Under the pieces are notes generated by a model. It saw nothing but the letters and a program-made list of their open reading frames with translations, was not told the origin of the DNA and ran no database searches. Both the position numbers and the translations under genes were made by a program. Below, one piece after another: positions 35,808-44,510 of a DNA stretch of 64,000 nucleotides (position 1 is its first letter; the number at the start of each line of letters is the position of its first letter). This DNA is from Candidatus Koribacter versatilis Ellin345 (GTDB lineage: Bacteria > Acidobacteriota > Terriglobia > Terriglobales > Acidobacteriaceae). The DNA lies in contig NC_008009.1 of assembly GCF_000014005.1 (NCBI RefSeq), forward strand, positions 2,542,001 to 2,606,000, given 5' to 3'.

Positions 35808-36167
35808 ATGGCCACTGCAGTTTATTTCAATCCGGTTCGCACCCAGTTCGATTGGCATCGTCGTATTGTTGACAGCCTCGGCTTACACTTTGTGGCCACA
35901 GCTTCGGTGACTGAAACGCTGCATTTCATGGAAGAGAAATTTGTGTCGCTCGTGCTGCTTAGCAATAGCGGCGGTTATGGCCTCGAAGACGCTGCGTTTC
36001 CTATCAAGGCGCGCCACACCGATACAAAGGTGGTCGTTTTGGCCTCTAATCAGGCTCCGGATCGCTTGCCCGACCACGTTGACGCCTGGATCTGTGTCGC
36101 CGATCACGAGGACATTGTGCGCGAGCGTCTACGGGCATTCGCCGGCAGCGAGGTTGCTGTCTCCTAG
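35808..36167 (+). CDS. Pseudo-receiver domain protein
   Basis: The 119-residue protein has the size and strand pattern of a response-regulator receiver (AVYFNPVRTQF, FVSLVLLSNSGGYG, TKVVVLASNQ, DAWICVAD). The residues for phosphorylation are missing: no acidic pair in strand one (FNPV), Asn/Ser at the phospho-acceptor Asp (about 52-53), and no Lys in strand five. It would not be phosphorylated in the usual way and may act through binding only. I read from the ATG at 35808, since upstream codons are not receiver-like. It stands alone. Confidence 0.65.
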   Translation: MATAVYFNPVRTQFDWHRRIVDSLGLHFVATASVTETLHFMEEKFVSLVLLSNSGGYGLEDAAFPIKARHTDTKVVVLASNQAPDRLPDHVDAWICVADHEDIVRERLRAFAGSEVAVS

Positions 36168-36188
36168 TTTCTAGCGTCTAATCTCTCG

Positions 36189-36614
36189 ATGAAGTTTTGC
36201 GTACTCGTTCTATGGCTGGTCGCGAGTTTCTGCGCCGCGCAAAATAGCGCCGAGCCTCCCGCCACGACGGATCCAGCCACAAAAGCTCCGCTCACCATGG
36301 ATTGGAACGGAATCCCGACAGTCAACGTCAACGTGGTGAAGGGAAGTGTCGTCGTAGCCAACCAGGCTGGAGATGACTTCGACCAAACCGTGATCATCGA
36401 AGCCGTGAACGAGGTAGGGAAAGCCTTCGCGCTCGGATATCAGCACTTCAGCCTTCGCAGCCATTCCCGCAGTGTTCCCATCAGTTTTGAAACCAAGCTG
36501 CCGCCCGGACATTACAGCATCCACGCTGACGCGGTCGCAGAGATCGCCTCGAAGCATGCCATCTACCGGCAACATATCGAAGGGCCCACCACGTTTTCTA
36601 TCACCGTTATTTGA
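36189..36614 (+). CDS. Small secreted protein of unknown function
   Basis: This 141-residue protein has a signal peptide (MKFCVLVLWLVASFCAAQ) and a soluble, beta-rich mature part (VNVNVVKGSVVVANQAGDDFDQ...). No motif or family is recognised. It ends seven bases before a perfect hairpin and faces the convergent unknown gene at 36667. It may share a transcript with the pseudo-receiver, 21 bases upstream. Confidence 0.68.
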   Translation: MKFCVLVLWLVASFCAAQNSAEPPATTDPATKAPLTMDWNGIPTVNVNVVKGSVVVANQAGDDFDQTVIIEAVNEVGKAFALGYQHFSLRSHSRSVPISFETKLPPGHYSIHADAVAEIASKHAIYRQHIEGPTTFSITVI

Positions 36615-36620
36615 GCAGCA

Positions 36621-36646
36621 AGAATGGCGGCCGCAGCCGCCATTCT
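36621..36646. terminator. Hairpin between convergent genes, possible terminator
   Basis: A perfect eleven-base-pair stem AGAATGGCGGC / GCCGCCATTCT (36621-36631 with 36636-36646) has a four-base loop. There is no real T-run on either side, so termination would be weak or need help. Confidence 0.5.
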
Positions 36647-36666
36647 GTGAATCGAATCCGAGGAAA

Positions 36667-37074
36667 TTACGCCGACATCTTCGATGGGTTCTTCTGCGCC
36701 AGCAACGCTTCCAGCAGCGACTTGGCCACTTCCATGGCGTTCGGCTTCAACTCGTTGCCATCGGTCACGTAGACTTCTCCATCGGCCAGCATGGAGAGAG
36801 GCATGTCCTTGCGCTTGAGCGGATACTCCATCTCGCGATCGTGATATTCCTTGAGATGGATCGCATGCTTCTTCAAATCGAGCGACGCGATCACACTGCG
36901 GTCGGAGGACTCGTGGAGAAGGTGAACGGCTTCCGGAGTGATCTTGCGGCAGACGATGTGGGAGCGCTGTTCGGGGACGTAGCGGTTAACGCTCGTGATG
37001 CGAGTTTCCAGCGCGGAAAGAACATCAGCCCAAAGGGCACGGCAGCGAATCTCGATGTGCGTATTATCGTGCAA
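36667..37074 (-). CDS. Unknown cytosolic protein with TTG start
   Basis: The likely start is TTG at 37074, five bases after GGGGGAGG, giving 135 residues. The frame stays open to 37263, but the part upstream has no protein-like composition. The sequence is mixed alpha/beta and charged (ALWADVLSALETRITSV, VIASLDLKKHAIHLKEYHD). No family is recognised. It is divergent from the decarboxylase gene over about 245 bases, where promoters for both must lie. Confidence 0.6.
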   Translation of the reverse strand: MHDNTHIEIRCRALWADVLSALETRITSVNRYVPEQRSHIVCRKITPEAVHLLHESSDRSVIASLDLKKHAIHLKEYHDREMEYPLKRKDMPLSMLADGEVYVTDGNELKPNAMEVAKSLLEALLAQKNPSKMSA

Positions 37075-37319
37075 TGAGGCCTCCCCCAAATTGAGGCAGT
37101 ACCGAAGCAGTCGTATTCTCCGCCAGAGCGGCGAGGGGCACCAATAGTACCCCAGACCATGTACTTTCGGGGAGAGGGTGCGGGGAGTAACTAGGCGGAT
37201 ACCTGTCGTCGCGGAGAATTGCCGTCTTTTTGAATTCGATGACACTGTTACGAGCACTTTCACGCGAAATAGAATAAGTCGTAAGTATAGCTATCACAAT
37301 AGTTTGATAGGTTTACTAA

Positions 37320-38759
37320 ATGAATCGCATGAAGAACAACTTTCATATGCTTCCTGATGATTTTCGCGCTGCCGGACACAAAGTGATCGACTGGGTGGCC
37401 GATTATCACGCGCACGTCGAAGACTTTCGGGTGCTCTCCCAAGTGAAGCCCGGGGAGATTTGCGATGGCTTACCGGACAGTCCGCCTCAGCAGGGGGACT
37501 CAGTCACCAACATCCTTCCGGACATCGAGCGCCATGTCCTGCCGGGCATCACCCATTGGCAGTCGCCGAACTTCTACGCCTACTTTCCCTCGAACAACTC
37601 GGGGCCATCCATCCTCGGAGATCTCGTCTCCTCCGGACTCGGAGTGCAGGGGATGTTGTGGGCGACGAGCCCTGCTTGCACCGAAGTCGAGATGAAGATG
37701 CTCGACTGGCTCGTTCAAATGCTCGGCTTGCCAGAGCACTTCCTCAATTCGTCGAAACATGGCGGCGGGGTCATCCAGGACAGCGCTTCAAGCGCAACGT
37801 TGTGCGCATTGCTGGCCGCGCGCGAGCAGGCCACGAATGGCCAAACGAACGAGGAAGGATGCCGACTGCCGCTGGTTTGCTACACCTCAAACCAGGCACA
37901 CTCGCACGTCGAGAAGGACGTGAAGGTCGCCGGCCTCGGCCGCAAGAACCTGCGTCTGATTGATGTTGACCAAGAATTTGCAATGCGTCCCGAAGCGCTC
38001 GAACGTCAGATCGTCGAAGACAAAGCGGCAGGGAAGATCCCTTTCTTTGTCTGCGCGACCATCGGCACAACTTCCAGCCTTGCGATCGATCCGATCCCGG
38101 AGATTGCTGCCATCTGTAAGCGGCACGGTCTCTGGCTACACGTGGATGCCGCCATGGCGGGGACGGCAGCGCTTTGTCCTGAATTTCGCTGGACGCACAA
38201 CGGCGTCGAACTGGCCGACAGTTACGCCTTCAACCCGCATAAGTGGATGTACACCAACTTCGACTGCACCGCCTTCTGGGTCAAGGATCGGCACGCGTTG
38301 ATCAACAGCTTGAGCGTCGTGCCGGAATACCTGCGCAACCAGGCGTCCGAACAAGGCGAGGTCTTTGATTATCGCGATTGGCACGTGCCCCTGGGACGCC
38401 GCTTCCGCGCCCTGAAGCTATGGTTCGTGATCCGACACTATGGCGTCGAAGGCCTGCAACATCACGTGCGGCAGAATGTCGCATGGGCGCAGGAATTTGC
38501 CGCGTGGGTCAAGGCGGATTCGCGTTTCGAACTGGTCGCACCCCACCCGCTGAGTCTCGTGTGCTTCCGACTGAAAAGCGGCGACGCCGCCAGCGAACAG
38601 CTGCTGAAGCGCGCGAATGAAAGCGGGAAGATATTCATCTCGCACACCAAGCTCGACGGCAAATATGTGCTTCGGTTCTCGATCGGGCAGGCGAAAACCG
38701 AACGGCATCACGTCGAAGCGGCCTGGAAATTGATTAGCGATCTTGCAGATCGGTCCTAG
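37320..38759 (+). CDS. PLP-dependent group II decarboxylase, aromatic amino acid type
   Basis: The 479-residue enzyme belongs to the group II decarboxylases (glutamate/aromatic amino acid/histidine). Family signatures are HWQSPNFYAYFPSNNS near 76-91, GGGVIQDSASSATLCALLAARE near 148-170, and the PLP lysine K308 in NPHKWMYTNFDC. The overall pattern is closest to tryptophan/tyrosine/DOPA decarboxylases, which release CO2 and form the amine; the substrate is not decided. No transporter or amine pathway gene is adjacent, apart from the APC permease about 1.6 kb upstream, which could import a substrate. The last codons overlap the convergent DUF4118 gene. Confidence 0.88.
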   Translation: MNRMKNNFHMLPDDFRAAGHKVIDWVADYHAHVEDFRVLSQVKPGEICDGLPDSPPQQGDSVTNILPDIERHVLPGITHWQSPNFYAYFPSNNSGPSILGDLVSSGLGVQGMLWATSPACTEVEMKMLDWLVQMLGLPEHFLNSSKHGGGVIQDSASSATLCALLAAREQATNGQTNEEGCRLPLVCYTSNQAHSHVEKDVKVAGLGRKNLRLIDVDQEFAMRPEALERQIVEDKAAGKIPFFVCATIGTTSSLAIDPIPEIAAICKRHGLWLHVDAAMAGTAALCPEFRWTHNGVELADSYAFNPHKWMYTNFDCTAFWVKDRHALINSLSVVPEYLRNQASEQGEVFDYRDWHVPLGRRFRALKLWFVIRHYGVEGLQHHVRQNVAWAQEFAAWVKADSRFELVAPHPLSLVCFRLKSGDAASEQLLKRANESGKIFISHTKLDGKYVLRFSIGQAKTERHHVEAAWKLISDLADRS

Positions 38760-39172
38760 GAATTCTTCGGCGCCTTCGGTTCATCCTCATTGCCCGAATT
38801 GGCGTAGGAAAGCGCGATGCCGGCGAAGAGCATGAGTGCCAGATTCCAGAGCGCTTGGTGGTCTTTGATCTGAAGCGAGCCGTAGGGCTCAAAAAGGAAG
38901 ACCGCGAAGAGGCCGCTTGCAATGATCGAGGCTACGACCCCGGCAAGCATGCCGAAGTATCGTGCGCAAAGAATGATAAAGACGAGAAAAACGACAGGGA
39001 CGATGAGGGAACGGTGCGTCCCGCGCACTGAAAAAATCAAAAAAACCGCCAGCAAAACGCTGACGACGATGCCCGCCAAAGAGAGGAAATGGCGCCGGTA
39101 GTGCTCTTGTCTGTTCACACCCGCCCGTTGTTCACAGAGTAACGGACAGCCAAAGCAGTTCCAATGGCACAT
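38756..39172 (-). CDS. Stand-alone DUF4118 membrane protein
   Basis: The 138-residue protein has four transmembrane segments (about 30-50, 57-72, 75-95 and 108-125) with RYFGMLAGVVASIIASGLFAVFLFEPYGSLQI, the DUF4118 pattern found at the N-terminus of KdpD-type sensor kinases. No kinase domain follows, so here it is a free-standing membrane sensor part or remnant. The N-terminal 18 residues before the GTG at 39118 are Cys-rich and the true start could be there. The stop overlaps that of the decarboxylase gene. Confidence 0.72.
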   Translation of the reverse strand: MCHWNCFGCPLLCEQRAGVNRQEHYRRHFLSLAGIVVSVLLAVFLIFSVRGTHRSLIVPVVFLVFIILCARYFGMLAGVVASIIASGLFAVFLFEPYGSLQIKDHQALWNLALMLFAGIALSYANSGNEDEPKAPKNS

Positions 39173-39407
39173 AGGCGCTGAAAGCGCCGCCAGCAGGCGG
39201 TTTCTTCCGAATTATATGAATTGACGAAATCCATTCAGAGTACGTCACAAGACTGTTTGCTCACGTTGCTGTCCGTGATGGGAAACGGCCCTTGGGTCAC
39301 GGCAGCAGTTCTGCTTGACCCTGAAATCAGAGGGCCGCATAATCGCTGCTTCTACAACGTTTGGGCCATTCCATATTTTTACCTGGGTATTGCGGAAAGG
39401 GGTTGTC

Positions 39408-40391
39408 ATGCGTCGTTTCACTACTGCTGCGGTGATTGCGCTGTTGCTGCTCTCCGTGTCTGCCTTCCCTCAGGCGACACGCAAGAAACGCGTTGCGATC
39501 ATGAGCTTCGACTACGGCACTGTTCATAGCAGCGTCGCCGCCATCTTCGGTTCCGATCAAGATGTGGGGAAGGGTATCTCCGACCTTCTTATTCAGAAGC
39601 TCGTCAACGACGGAGATTATTCCGTGATCGAGCGTGCGCAGCTCGACAAGATCATGGCCGAGCAGAACTTTTCCAATAGCGATCGCGCCGATCCGAACAG
39701 TGCCGCGAAGATCGGCCGTCTGCTGGGCGTGGATGCCATCATCACCGGCAGCATTACCCAATTCGGTCGCGATGACCAGCACACCAACGTTGGCGGAGGC
39801 GGCTACGGCGGGATTACCGGCCGCTACGGCATCGGCGGCGTAGGCACGCACAGCGCAAAGGCGGTGGTCGGTATCACCGCTCGCCTGGTTGATGTAAACA
39901 CCGCGGAGATCCTTGCGGCTTGTACCGGCACGGGAACTTCGAAACGCAGTGGCGTTTCACTGCTCGGAGCAGGCGGCAGCGGGTGGAACGGCGGCGGCGG
40001 ATCGCTAGATATGGGGAGCTCAAACTTCGGCGAGACGATCCTCGGCGAAGCGGTGCATCAGGCCGTGGATTCCCTGGGAGCACAACTCGACGCCAAGGCT
40101 GGCGCACTTCCGACGAACAAGGTTGTGGTTAGCGGCGTGGTGGCTGATGTCTCCGGAAACTCGATCATCATCAACGTCGGCAGCCGGCAGGGCATCAAGG
40201 TCGGCGACCAGCTCGATGTCGAACATCCGACCCGCACGGTGAAAGATCCGACGACCGGCAAGGTCCTGCGAACTGTGTCTGACCACCTCGGCAGCGCGAC
40301 TGTGACCGAAGTGGATGAAGGCTCAGCAACACTCAACTTCAACGGCAGCGGCAAGCCCGCCGTGGGCGACACCGTGAAGTCTCCTCAGTAG
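39408..40391 (+). CDS. CsgG-like envelope protein
   Basis: The 327-residue protein has a signal peptide (MRRFTTAAVIALLLLSVSAFPQA) with AAGGGG upstream of the ATG at 39408. The CsgG domain follows, with KRVAIMSFDYGTVHSS near 26-42, GISDLLIQKLVNDGDYSVIERAQLDKI near 58-84 and LGVDAIITGSITQFGRD near 108-124. A C-terminal FlgT-like portion has SRQGIKVGDQLDV near 262-274. CsgG forms the curli export pore in enterobacteria; here no curli subunits are nearby, and CsgG-like proteins also occur in other envelope contexts. No lipobox cysteine is seen, so attachment differs from CsgG. The downstream gene starts 22 bases later. Confidence 0.82.
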   Translation: MRRFTTAAVIALLLLSVSAFPQATRKKRVAIMSFDYGTVHSSVAAIFGSDQDVGKGISDLLIQKLVNDGDYSVIERAQLDKIMAEQNFSNSDRADPNSAAKIGRLLGVDAIITGSITQFGRDDQHTNVGGGGYGGITGRYGIGGVGTHSAKAVVGITARLVDVNTAEILAACTGTGTSKRSGVSLLGAGGSGWNGGGGSLDMGSSNFGETILGEAVHQAVDSLGAQLDAKAGALPTNKVVVSGVVADVSGNSIIINVGSRQGIKVGDQLDVEHPTRTVKDPTTGKVLRTVSDHLGSATVTEVDEGSATLNFNGSGKPAVGDTVKSPQ

Positions 40392-40413
40392 TGCAACCGA
40401 ATAGGAGGTTGCC

Positions 40414-41154
40414 ATGAGTACTCCGCAAACGAATTACACGCCAATGCCGCCTGCGAACAAAAGCAACGCGGCATTGGTCGTCATTCTCGTCATCTTTGGT
40501 TTGATCGTCGTGGTAGGCGTTGCCGCCGCGATGTTTCTGCCGAAGATGTTGCGCGCACGGATGGACGCCAAGCACGCGACGCCCGCTGCCTCCACGCAAT
40601 CACCGGCGGCGGCAGACCAACCCGCGCAGCCAGCGCCAACCCAGGCTAGCAGCGCAGACGCCGCCAGTCCGCCTACCAGCCCAACTCCAGACAGTTCGCA
40701 GCCGGCTCCGACCGCGGATGCTCCTGGCAGTGCCAGCGACACGCTGCAAGCCATGGGACACGCCGGGAAAGCTGGTGCCAAGAGCTCAGGCGCGAAAGTC
40801 GGCCATGGCTCGGCGGCTGATTACGGCACAAGCGCTGCGGACGCCCAGGCAGCCGCGCAACAAGCAGCCGAACGTGAGGCGGAGCAGCGCGAACTCGACA
40901 AGCTTGCCCACGAGCACAGCCTGCTAAGTACGCGCATGGCTTCTGTGGATAGCACGATCGAGACCATGAAGCAGGAACAAGCTCATCAAGGTCTCGGGAT
41001 GCGTGGCGACATCGTTGCTACCCAGCAGAGGCTCCACGGCAACATGAACCGTCTTGAATCGGCCATCCAGGCGCACGACCTCAAGGCCGCACAGCAGTAC
41101 ATGGATCTCTGCGACCGCGACGCCGATACCCTCGACAAATTTGTCGGTCATTGA
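40414..41154 (+). CDS. Membrane-anchored Ala/Pro-rich protein, partner of the CsgG-like gene
   Basis: This 246-residue protein has one transmembrane helix at about 20-43 (AALVVILVIFGLIVVVGVAAAM). A long Ala/Pro/Ser/Gln linker follows (about 50-135), then a charged helical C-terminus (AAEREAEQRELDKLAHEHSL onward) likely to form a coiled coil. AGGAGG is five bases upstream of the ATG. It probably reaches from the inner membrane into the periplasm. The family is unknown, and it is in one operon with the CsgG-like gene, ending at a strong terminator. Confidence 0.75.
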   Translation: MSTPQTNYTPMPPANKSNAALVVILVIFGLIVVVGVAAAMFLPKMLRARMDAKHATPAASTQSPAAADQPAQPAPTQASSADAASPPTSPTPDSSQPAPTADAPGSASDTLQAMGHAGKAGAKSSGAKVGHGSAADYGTSAADAQAAAQQAAEREAEQRELDKLAHEHSLLSTRMASVDSTIETMKQEQAHQGLGMRGDIVATQQRLHGNMNRLESAIQAHDLKAAQQYMDLCDRDADTLDKFVGH

Positions 41155-41172
41155 AATCGAAAGCATTTCGTC

Positions 41173-41197
41173 GCGCGGGCTTCGGCTCGCGCTTTTT
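41173..41197 (+). terminator. Intrinsic terminator with UUCG tetraloop
   Basis: The stem GCGCGGGC / GCTCGCGC (41173-41180 with 41185-41192, one G-U pair) closes a TTCG loop and is followed by TTTTTC. It ends the CsgG-like operon. Confidence 0.88.
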
Positions 41198-41262
41198 CAT
41201 GGGACAAAAAGTGAGTCGGTTATCCTGTTGGCACATCTCTTTCAAAAACATCGGAGAACCTA

Positions 41263-41766
41263 ATGGCCGAAACTGCACAGGAATATGTCCAGCGCATTAT
41301 CGCCACTCTCGGCGACATTGATCCGCTGCAATCGCTCGCAGAAACTCCGGGAAAACTCGACAGGATATTGAGCAGCTTTCCGGAGGAGCAGATTCGTCGC
41401 CGCCCGGCGCCAGGGAAGTGGTCGCCGGCAGAAATTGCAATTCACCTCTCCGAGGTCGAGATGGTGGTTGGGGTTCGCGTGCGGCTCGTCATTGGCACTA
41501 ACGGCATCGCGATTCAAGGGTTCGATCAGGACTCCTGGGCCACTCGCTATGGTCACACCGACCTCGACATCGCGCTCGAAGCGTTTCGCGCACTGCGGGC
41601 TGCCAACGTCGCTTTCTATCGGAGCTTGAGCCCGGAACAATGGGAGCAGTACGGCATGCATTCGGAGCGCGGCAAGGAGACCGCACGCCGGATCGTAGAA
41701 CTTTGCGCCGGACACGACATCAACCACCTTCGCCAAATCGAGGCGATACCCTTTGGATCGAACTGA
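41263..41766 (+). CDS. DinB-family protein
   Basis: The 167-residue protein is a second DinB four-helix protein, with metal-type His residues in PAEIAIHLSEVEMVV near 59-70 and GHDINHLRQIE near 148-158. It has the GKWSPAEI... and HDINHLRQI phrases typical of DinB_2. As for the first DinB gene, bacillithiol transfer is possible but unproven. It starts after GGAG and ends 74 bases before the phosphoesterase gene. Confidence 0.88.
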   Translation: MAETAQEYVQRIIATLGDIDPLQSLAETPGKLDRILSSFPEEQIRRRPAPGKWSPAEIAIHLSEVEMVVGVRVRLVIGTNGIAIQGFDQDSWATRYGHTDLDIALEAFRALRAANVAFYRSLSPEQWEQYGMHSERGKETARRIVELCAGHDINHLRQIEAIPFGSN

Positions 41767-41840
41767 CCTCGTGCGAACAATTAACCGCGTGGAAACTCAT
41801 CGGCCCGCGGACTCGCTAGAATCGGAGTAGGAGTCCACGG

Positions 41841-42950
41841 TTGCTCTTGTTCTTGATCGTTTTCCTGTTGCTGTGGGGAGGCATGCACGTATACGTCGTG
41901 CAGCGCCTCCTTTCCATTCCCACGCTTGCGGCGCATCTCCCGCTCAAAATCTTTCTTCCCATCGTCACTTTCCTGGCGCTGAGCTACGTCGCCTCCAGAA
42001 TCATGGAGCACTATGAGCTGGGTAGGTTCTCGCACGTTCTCGAGTACATCGGGGCGACCTGGGTCGGCATCGTTTTTCTTCTGTTTGCGATGTTCGTTTT
42101 CGCAGATGCGCTCTCGGGTTTCGGTCTCTTTTTCCGTGAGCAACAGGTCCTGATTCGCACCGTCGCGCTTTGCACAGCCTGCGTTCTCATTGCCATCTCC
42201 TACGTTCAGGCGTGGCGCACTCCTGTCGTCACCGAGCACGAGGTCGCGATGCCGGGACTGCCGGCGTCGGCCGATGGCACCGTGGTTGTGGTTGGTACAG
42301 ATCTCCATCTTGGCTCCATGCTGAATCACCGCTGGGCGAGCGCGCGTGCGGAACAGTTCAAGGCGCTCAAGCCCGATCTGATCCTGCTGATCGGCGACAT
42401 TTTCGAAGGCGAGAAAGAAACACACGCGGGATGGCTTCCGGTGCTTCAGAAATTTCGCGCTCCGCAGGGCGTCTACGCTGTTACCGGAAACCACGAGTTC
42501 TATGCCGGACCGGACGCAATCATCGAACTGATGGGCCGAGCCGGGTTTCGTGTCTTACGCGACGAGAACGTGGAGCTATTGCCGGGGTTGGTGATCGCTG
42601 GGGTGGATGATCCTGCATTCCGCAAGCGCGGCAATCGCGATCAATCGGTGGCGCTCGATCAGGCCTTCGCCGATCATCCCGGAGGCGCCACGATTTTTCT
42701 CTCCCACACGCCGGTACTTGCCGAGAAAGCCGCGCAACTTGGCGCGGGGCTCATGCTCTCTGGCCATACTCACAAGGGTCAAATCTGGCCCTTTCAATAC
42801 ATCGTACGGCTGGCGTTCCGCCTAGTCTCCGGACGCTACGACATAAGCGGTATGACCGCGATTGTCTGCCGCGGTACTGGCACTTGGGGGCCGCGCATGC
42901 GCCTGTGGCAGCCCAGCGAGATTTTACGTATTACGCTGAAATCTATGTAA
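41841..42950 (+). CDS. Membrane-bound metallophosphoesterase
   Basis: The 369-residue protein starts at TTG 41841, seven bases after AGGAG. Four hydrophobic segments fill residues 1-125. A calcineurin-like phosphoesterase domain then follows with GTDLHLGSML (metal site one), LLIGDIFEG, VTGNHEFYAG and LMLSGHTHKGQIWP near 305-318. This is the YkuE/YkoQ-like group of membrane phosphoesterases, often linked to lipid or envelope phosphates. The active site faces the side of the membrane opposite the first segments; the side cannot be determined. It precedes the B12-radical SAM gene by 66 bases, perhaps in one unit. Confidence 0.88.
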   Translation: MLLFLIVFLLLWGGMHVYVVQRLLSIPTLAAHLPLKIFLPIVTFLALSYVASRIMEHYELGRFSHVLEYIGATWVGIVFLLFAMFVFADALSGFGLFFREQQVLIRTVALCTACVLIAISYVQAWRTPVVTEHEVAMPGLPASADGTVVVVGTDLHLGSMLNHRWASARAEQFKALKPDLILLIGDIFEGEKETHAGWLPVLQKFRAPQGVYAVTGNHEFYAGPDAIIELMGRAGFRVLRDENVELLPGLVIAGVDDPAFRKRGNRDQSVALDQAFADHPGGATIFLSHTPVLAEKAAQLGAGLMLSGHTHKGQIWPFQYIVRLAFRLVSGRYDISGMTAIVCRGTGTWGPRMRLWQPSEILRITLKSM

Positions 42951-43016
42951 CGGATTTGTCTGAGCGGAATTGCCATCCTGCGCGTCCAAGACGTAACATC
43001 TTCGCCGCGGGGTTAA

Positions 43017-44504
43017 ATGAACATTCTCCTCCTTTCGATGCCGGATTCCTTCGAGCATATGCCGCCGGTAGCGATCCGCATGCCGAACGGCGCGTTGACC
43101 TCGCTTGCCGGGAACATCGATCCGCAGCATAAGGTCGCGGTCGCAGACCTCATCCTCTGTCAATCGAAAGTTCGCGAGACGGTCACGCGATTCATCAAGG
43201 AACTCGATCCGGCGGTCGTCGGTTTGTCGGTGATGACATTCCAGCGTCGCACTGCATCCCGCATCATCGATCTCATTCGCAGGCTTAAACCGGATACCAA
43301 GATCGTGGTTGGAGGCTACGACCCGAGCCTCGCCACGCAGGCTTACGAATCCATGCCGCTTGATTTCATCGTGCGTGGGGAAGGGGAGTTGCCTTTCCGC
43401 CGAATGCTGCGCGCTCTGGAGAGCGACAACAATTTCGCGTCAATCCCAGGACTCTCGTATCGTGCACACGATGGATGGGTGCACAACGCGATCGGGCCGG
43501 TGCACCGTCTGGAAGATGGCGAGATCCGATTACCCAATCGTGATGCGCGGGTGTTGAAGGGCTACACGCTGCTTGGACGCCAAGTGGATGTGATCGAGAC
43601 ATCGCGCGGCTGCACTTACGACTGCAGTTTCTGCTCGATCATTGAGATGCGCGGCCGTAACTTTCACACCTATTCATTCGATCGCGTCCTCGACGACATC
43701 CGCGACGCCCGTGACCACGGCGCCCGCACCGTCTTCCTTGTTGACGACAACATCATGCTCAACGTGAAACGCTTCGAGGCTTTGTGCGAAGCGATCATTG
43801 CCGCCGGGCTCAACAACATCGATTACTTCGTTCAGGCAATGACCTCGTCTATCGCCAACCACGGCGAGACGATTGCACCACTCATGCAACGGGCGGGATT
43901 CCGCTACGTCTTTCTTGGTATTGAGAACGTCGTCGAGAGCGACCTGGTATTTCTCAAGGCTTCCGCCAAAAACACTGCGAAGGAGAACGGCAAGAACATC
44001 GGCAACGCCACCATGCGCGCGGTAGACATTCTGCACAAGCATAAGATGCTCGTCGTCGGCGGGTTGATCATCGGCAACCCGGATGACACCCGCGAAACGA
44101 TTGAGATCAATCTTGAGTTTGCGCGCCAGTATGTGGATTGGCCATACATCCAGCACCCGACGCCGTATCCGCGCACGCCGATGACGGCAGAGTTTCGTGA
44201 GCGCGGATTAATTGCTAACGAACGTCTGGAAGAGTACGACGGCACCACGGCAGTCGTGCGCACGGAGCATGTGTCGTCCGACGATATCGAGTATGCGCGC
44301 TGGAAGGCAGAACGCTGGATGAAGACACGGCACCTGCCCGCCGTCTTTAAGCATGACCCTTGGTTTGTCGCGACCCACGCTCGAGAGATGACCGCGTTCA
44401 CCTTCCGCGGTTCCACGTTGAAAACCTGGCTGGGTTTAGAAGATGAGCGAAAAGCATTTGAGCGTTACAAGGAAATCCGCCAGCAGGAACGGGAATACCT
44501 CTAG
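43017..44504 (+). CDS. B12-binding-domain radical SAM protein
   Basis: The 495-residue enzyme has an N-terminal cobalamin-binding-like domain (about 1-155, with VVGLSVMTFQRR and IVVGGYDPSL). The radical SAM core follows, with the cluster motif CTYDCSFC at 199-206 and GIENV and GGLIIGNPDD further on. It lacks the DxHxxG cobalamin motif of base-off binders, as many members do. This class includes methylases and ring-forming enzymes, such as hopanoid and chlorophyll enzymes, but the substrate here is not known. It follows a membrane phosphoesterase, so lipid or polyprenyl processing is one idea. The stop precedes the convergent response regulator by six bases. Confidence 0.8.
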   Translation: MNILLLSMPDSFEHMPPVAIRMPNGALTSLAGNIDPQHKVAVADLILCQSKVRETVTRFIKELDPAVVGLSVMTFQRRTASRIIDLIRRLKPDTKIVVGGYDPSLATQAYESMPLDFIVRGEGELPFRRMLRALESDNNFASIPGLSYRAHDGWVHNAIGPVHRLEDGEIRLPNRDARVLKGYTLLGRQVDVIETSRGCTYDCSFCSIIEMRGRNFHTYSFDRVLDDIRDARDHGARTVFLVDDNIMLNVKRFEALCEAIIAAGLNNIDYFVQAMTSSIANHGETIAPLMQRAGFRYVFLGIENVVESDLVFLKASAKNTAKENGKNIGNATMRAVDILHKHKMLVVGGLIIGNPDDTRETIEINLEFARQYVDWPYIQHPTPYPRTPMTAEFRERGLIANERLEEYDGTTAVVRTEHVSSDDIEYARWKAERWMKTRHLPAVFKHDPWFVATHAREMTAFTFRGSTLKTWLGLEDERKAFERYKEIRQQEREYL

Positions 44505-44510
44505 CCGCGG

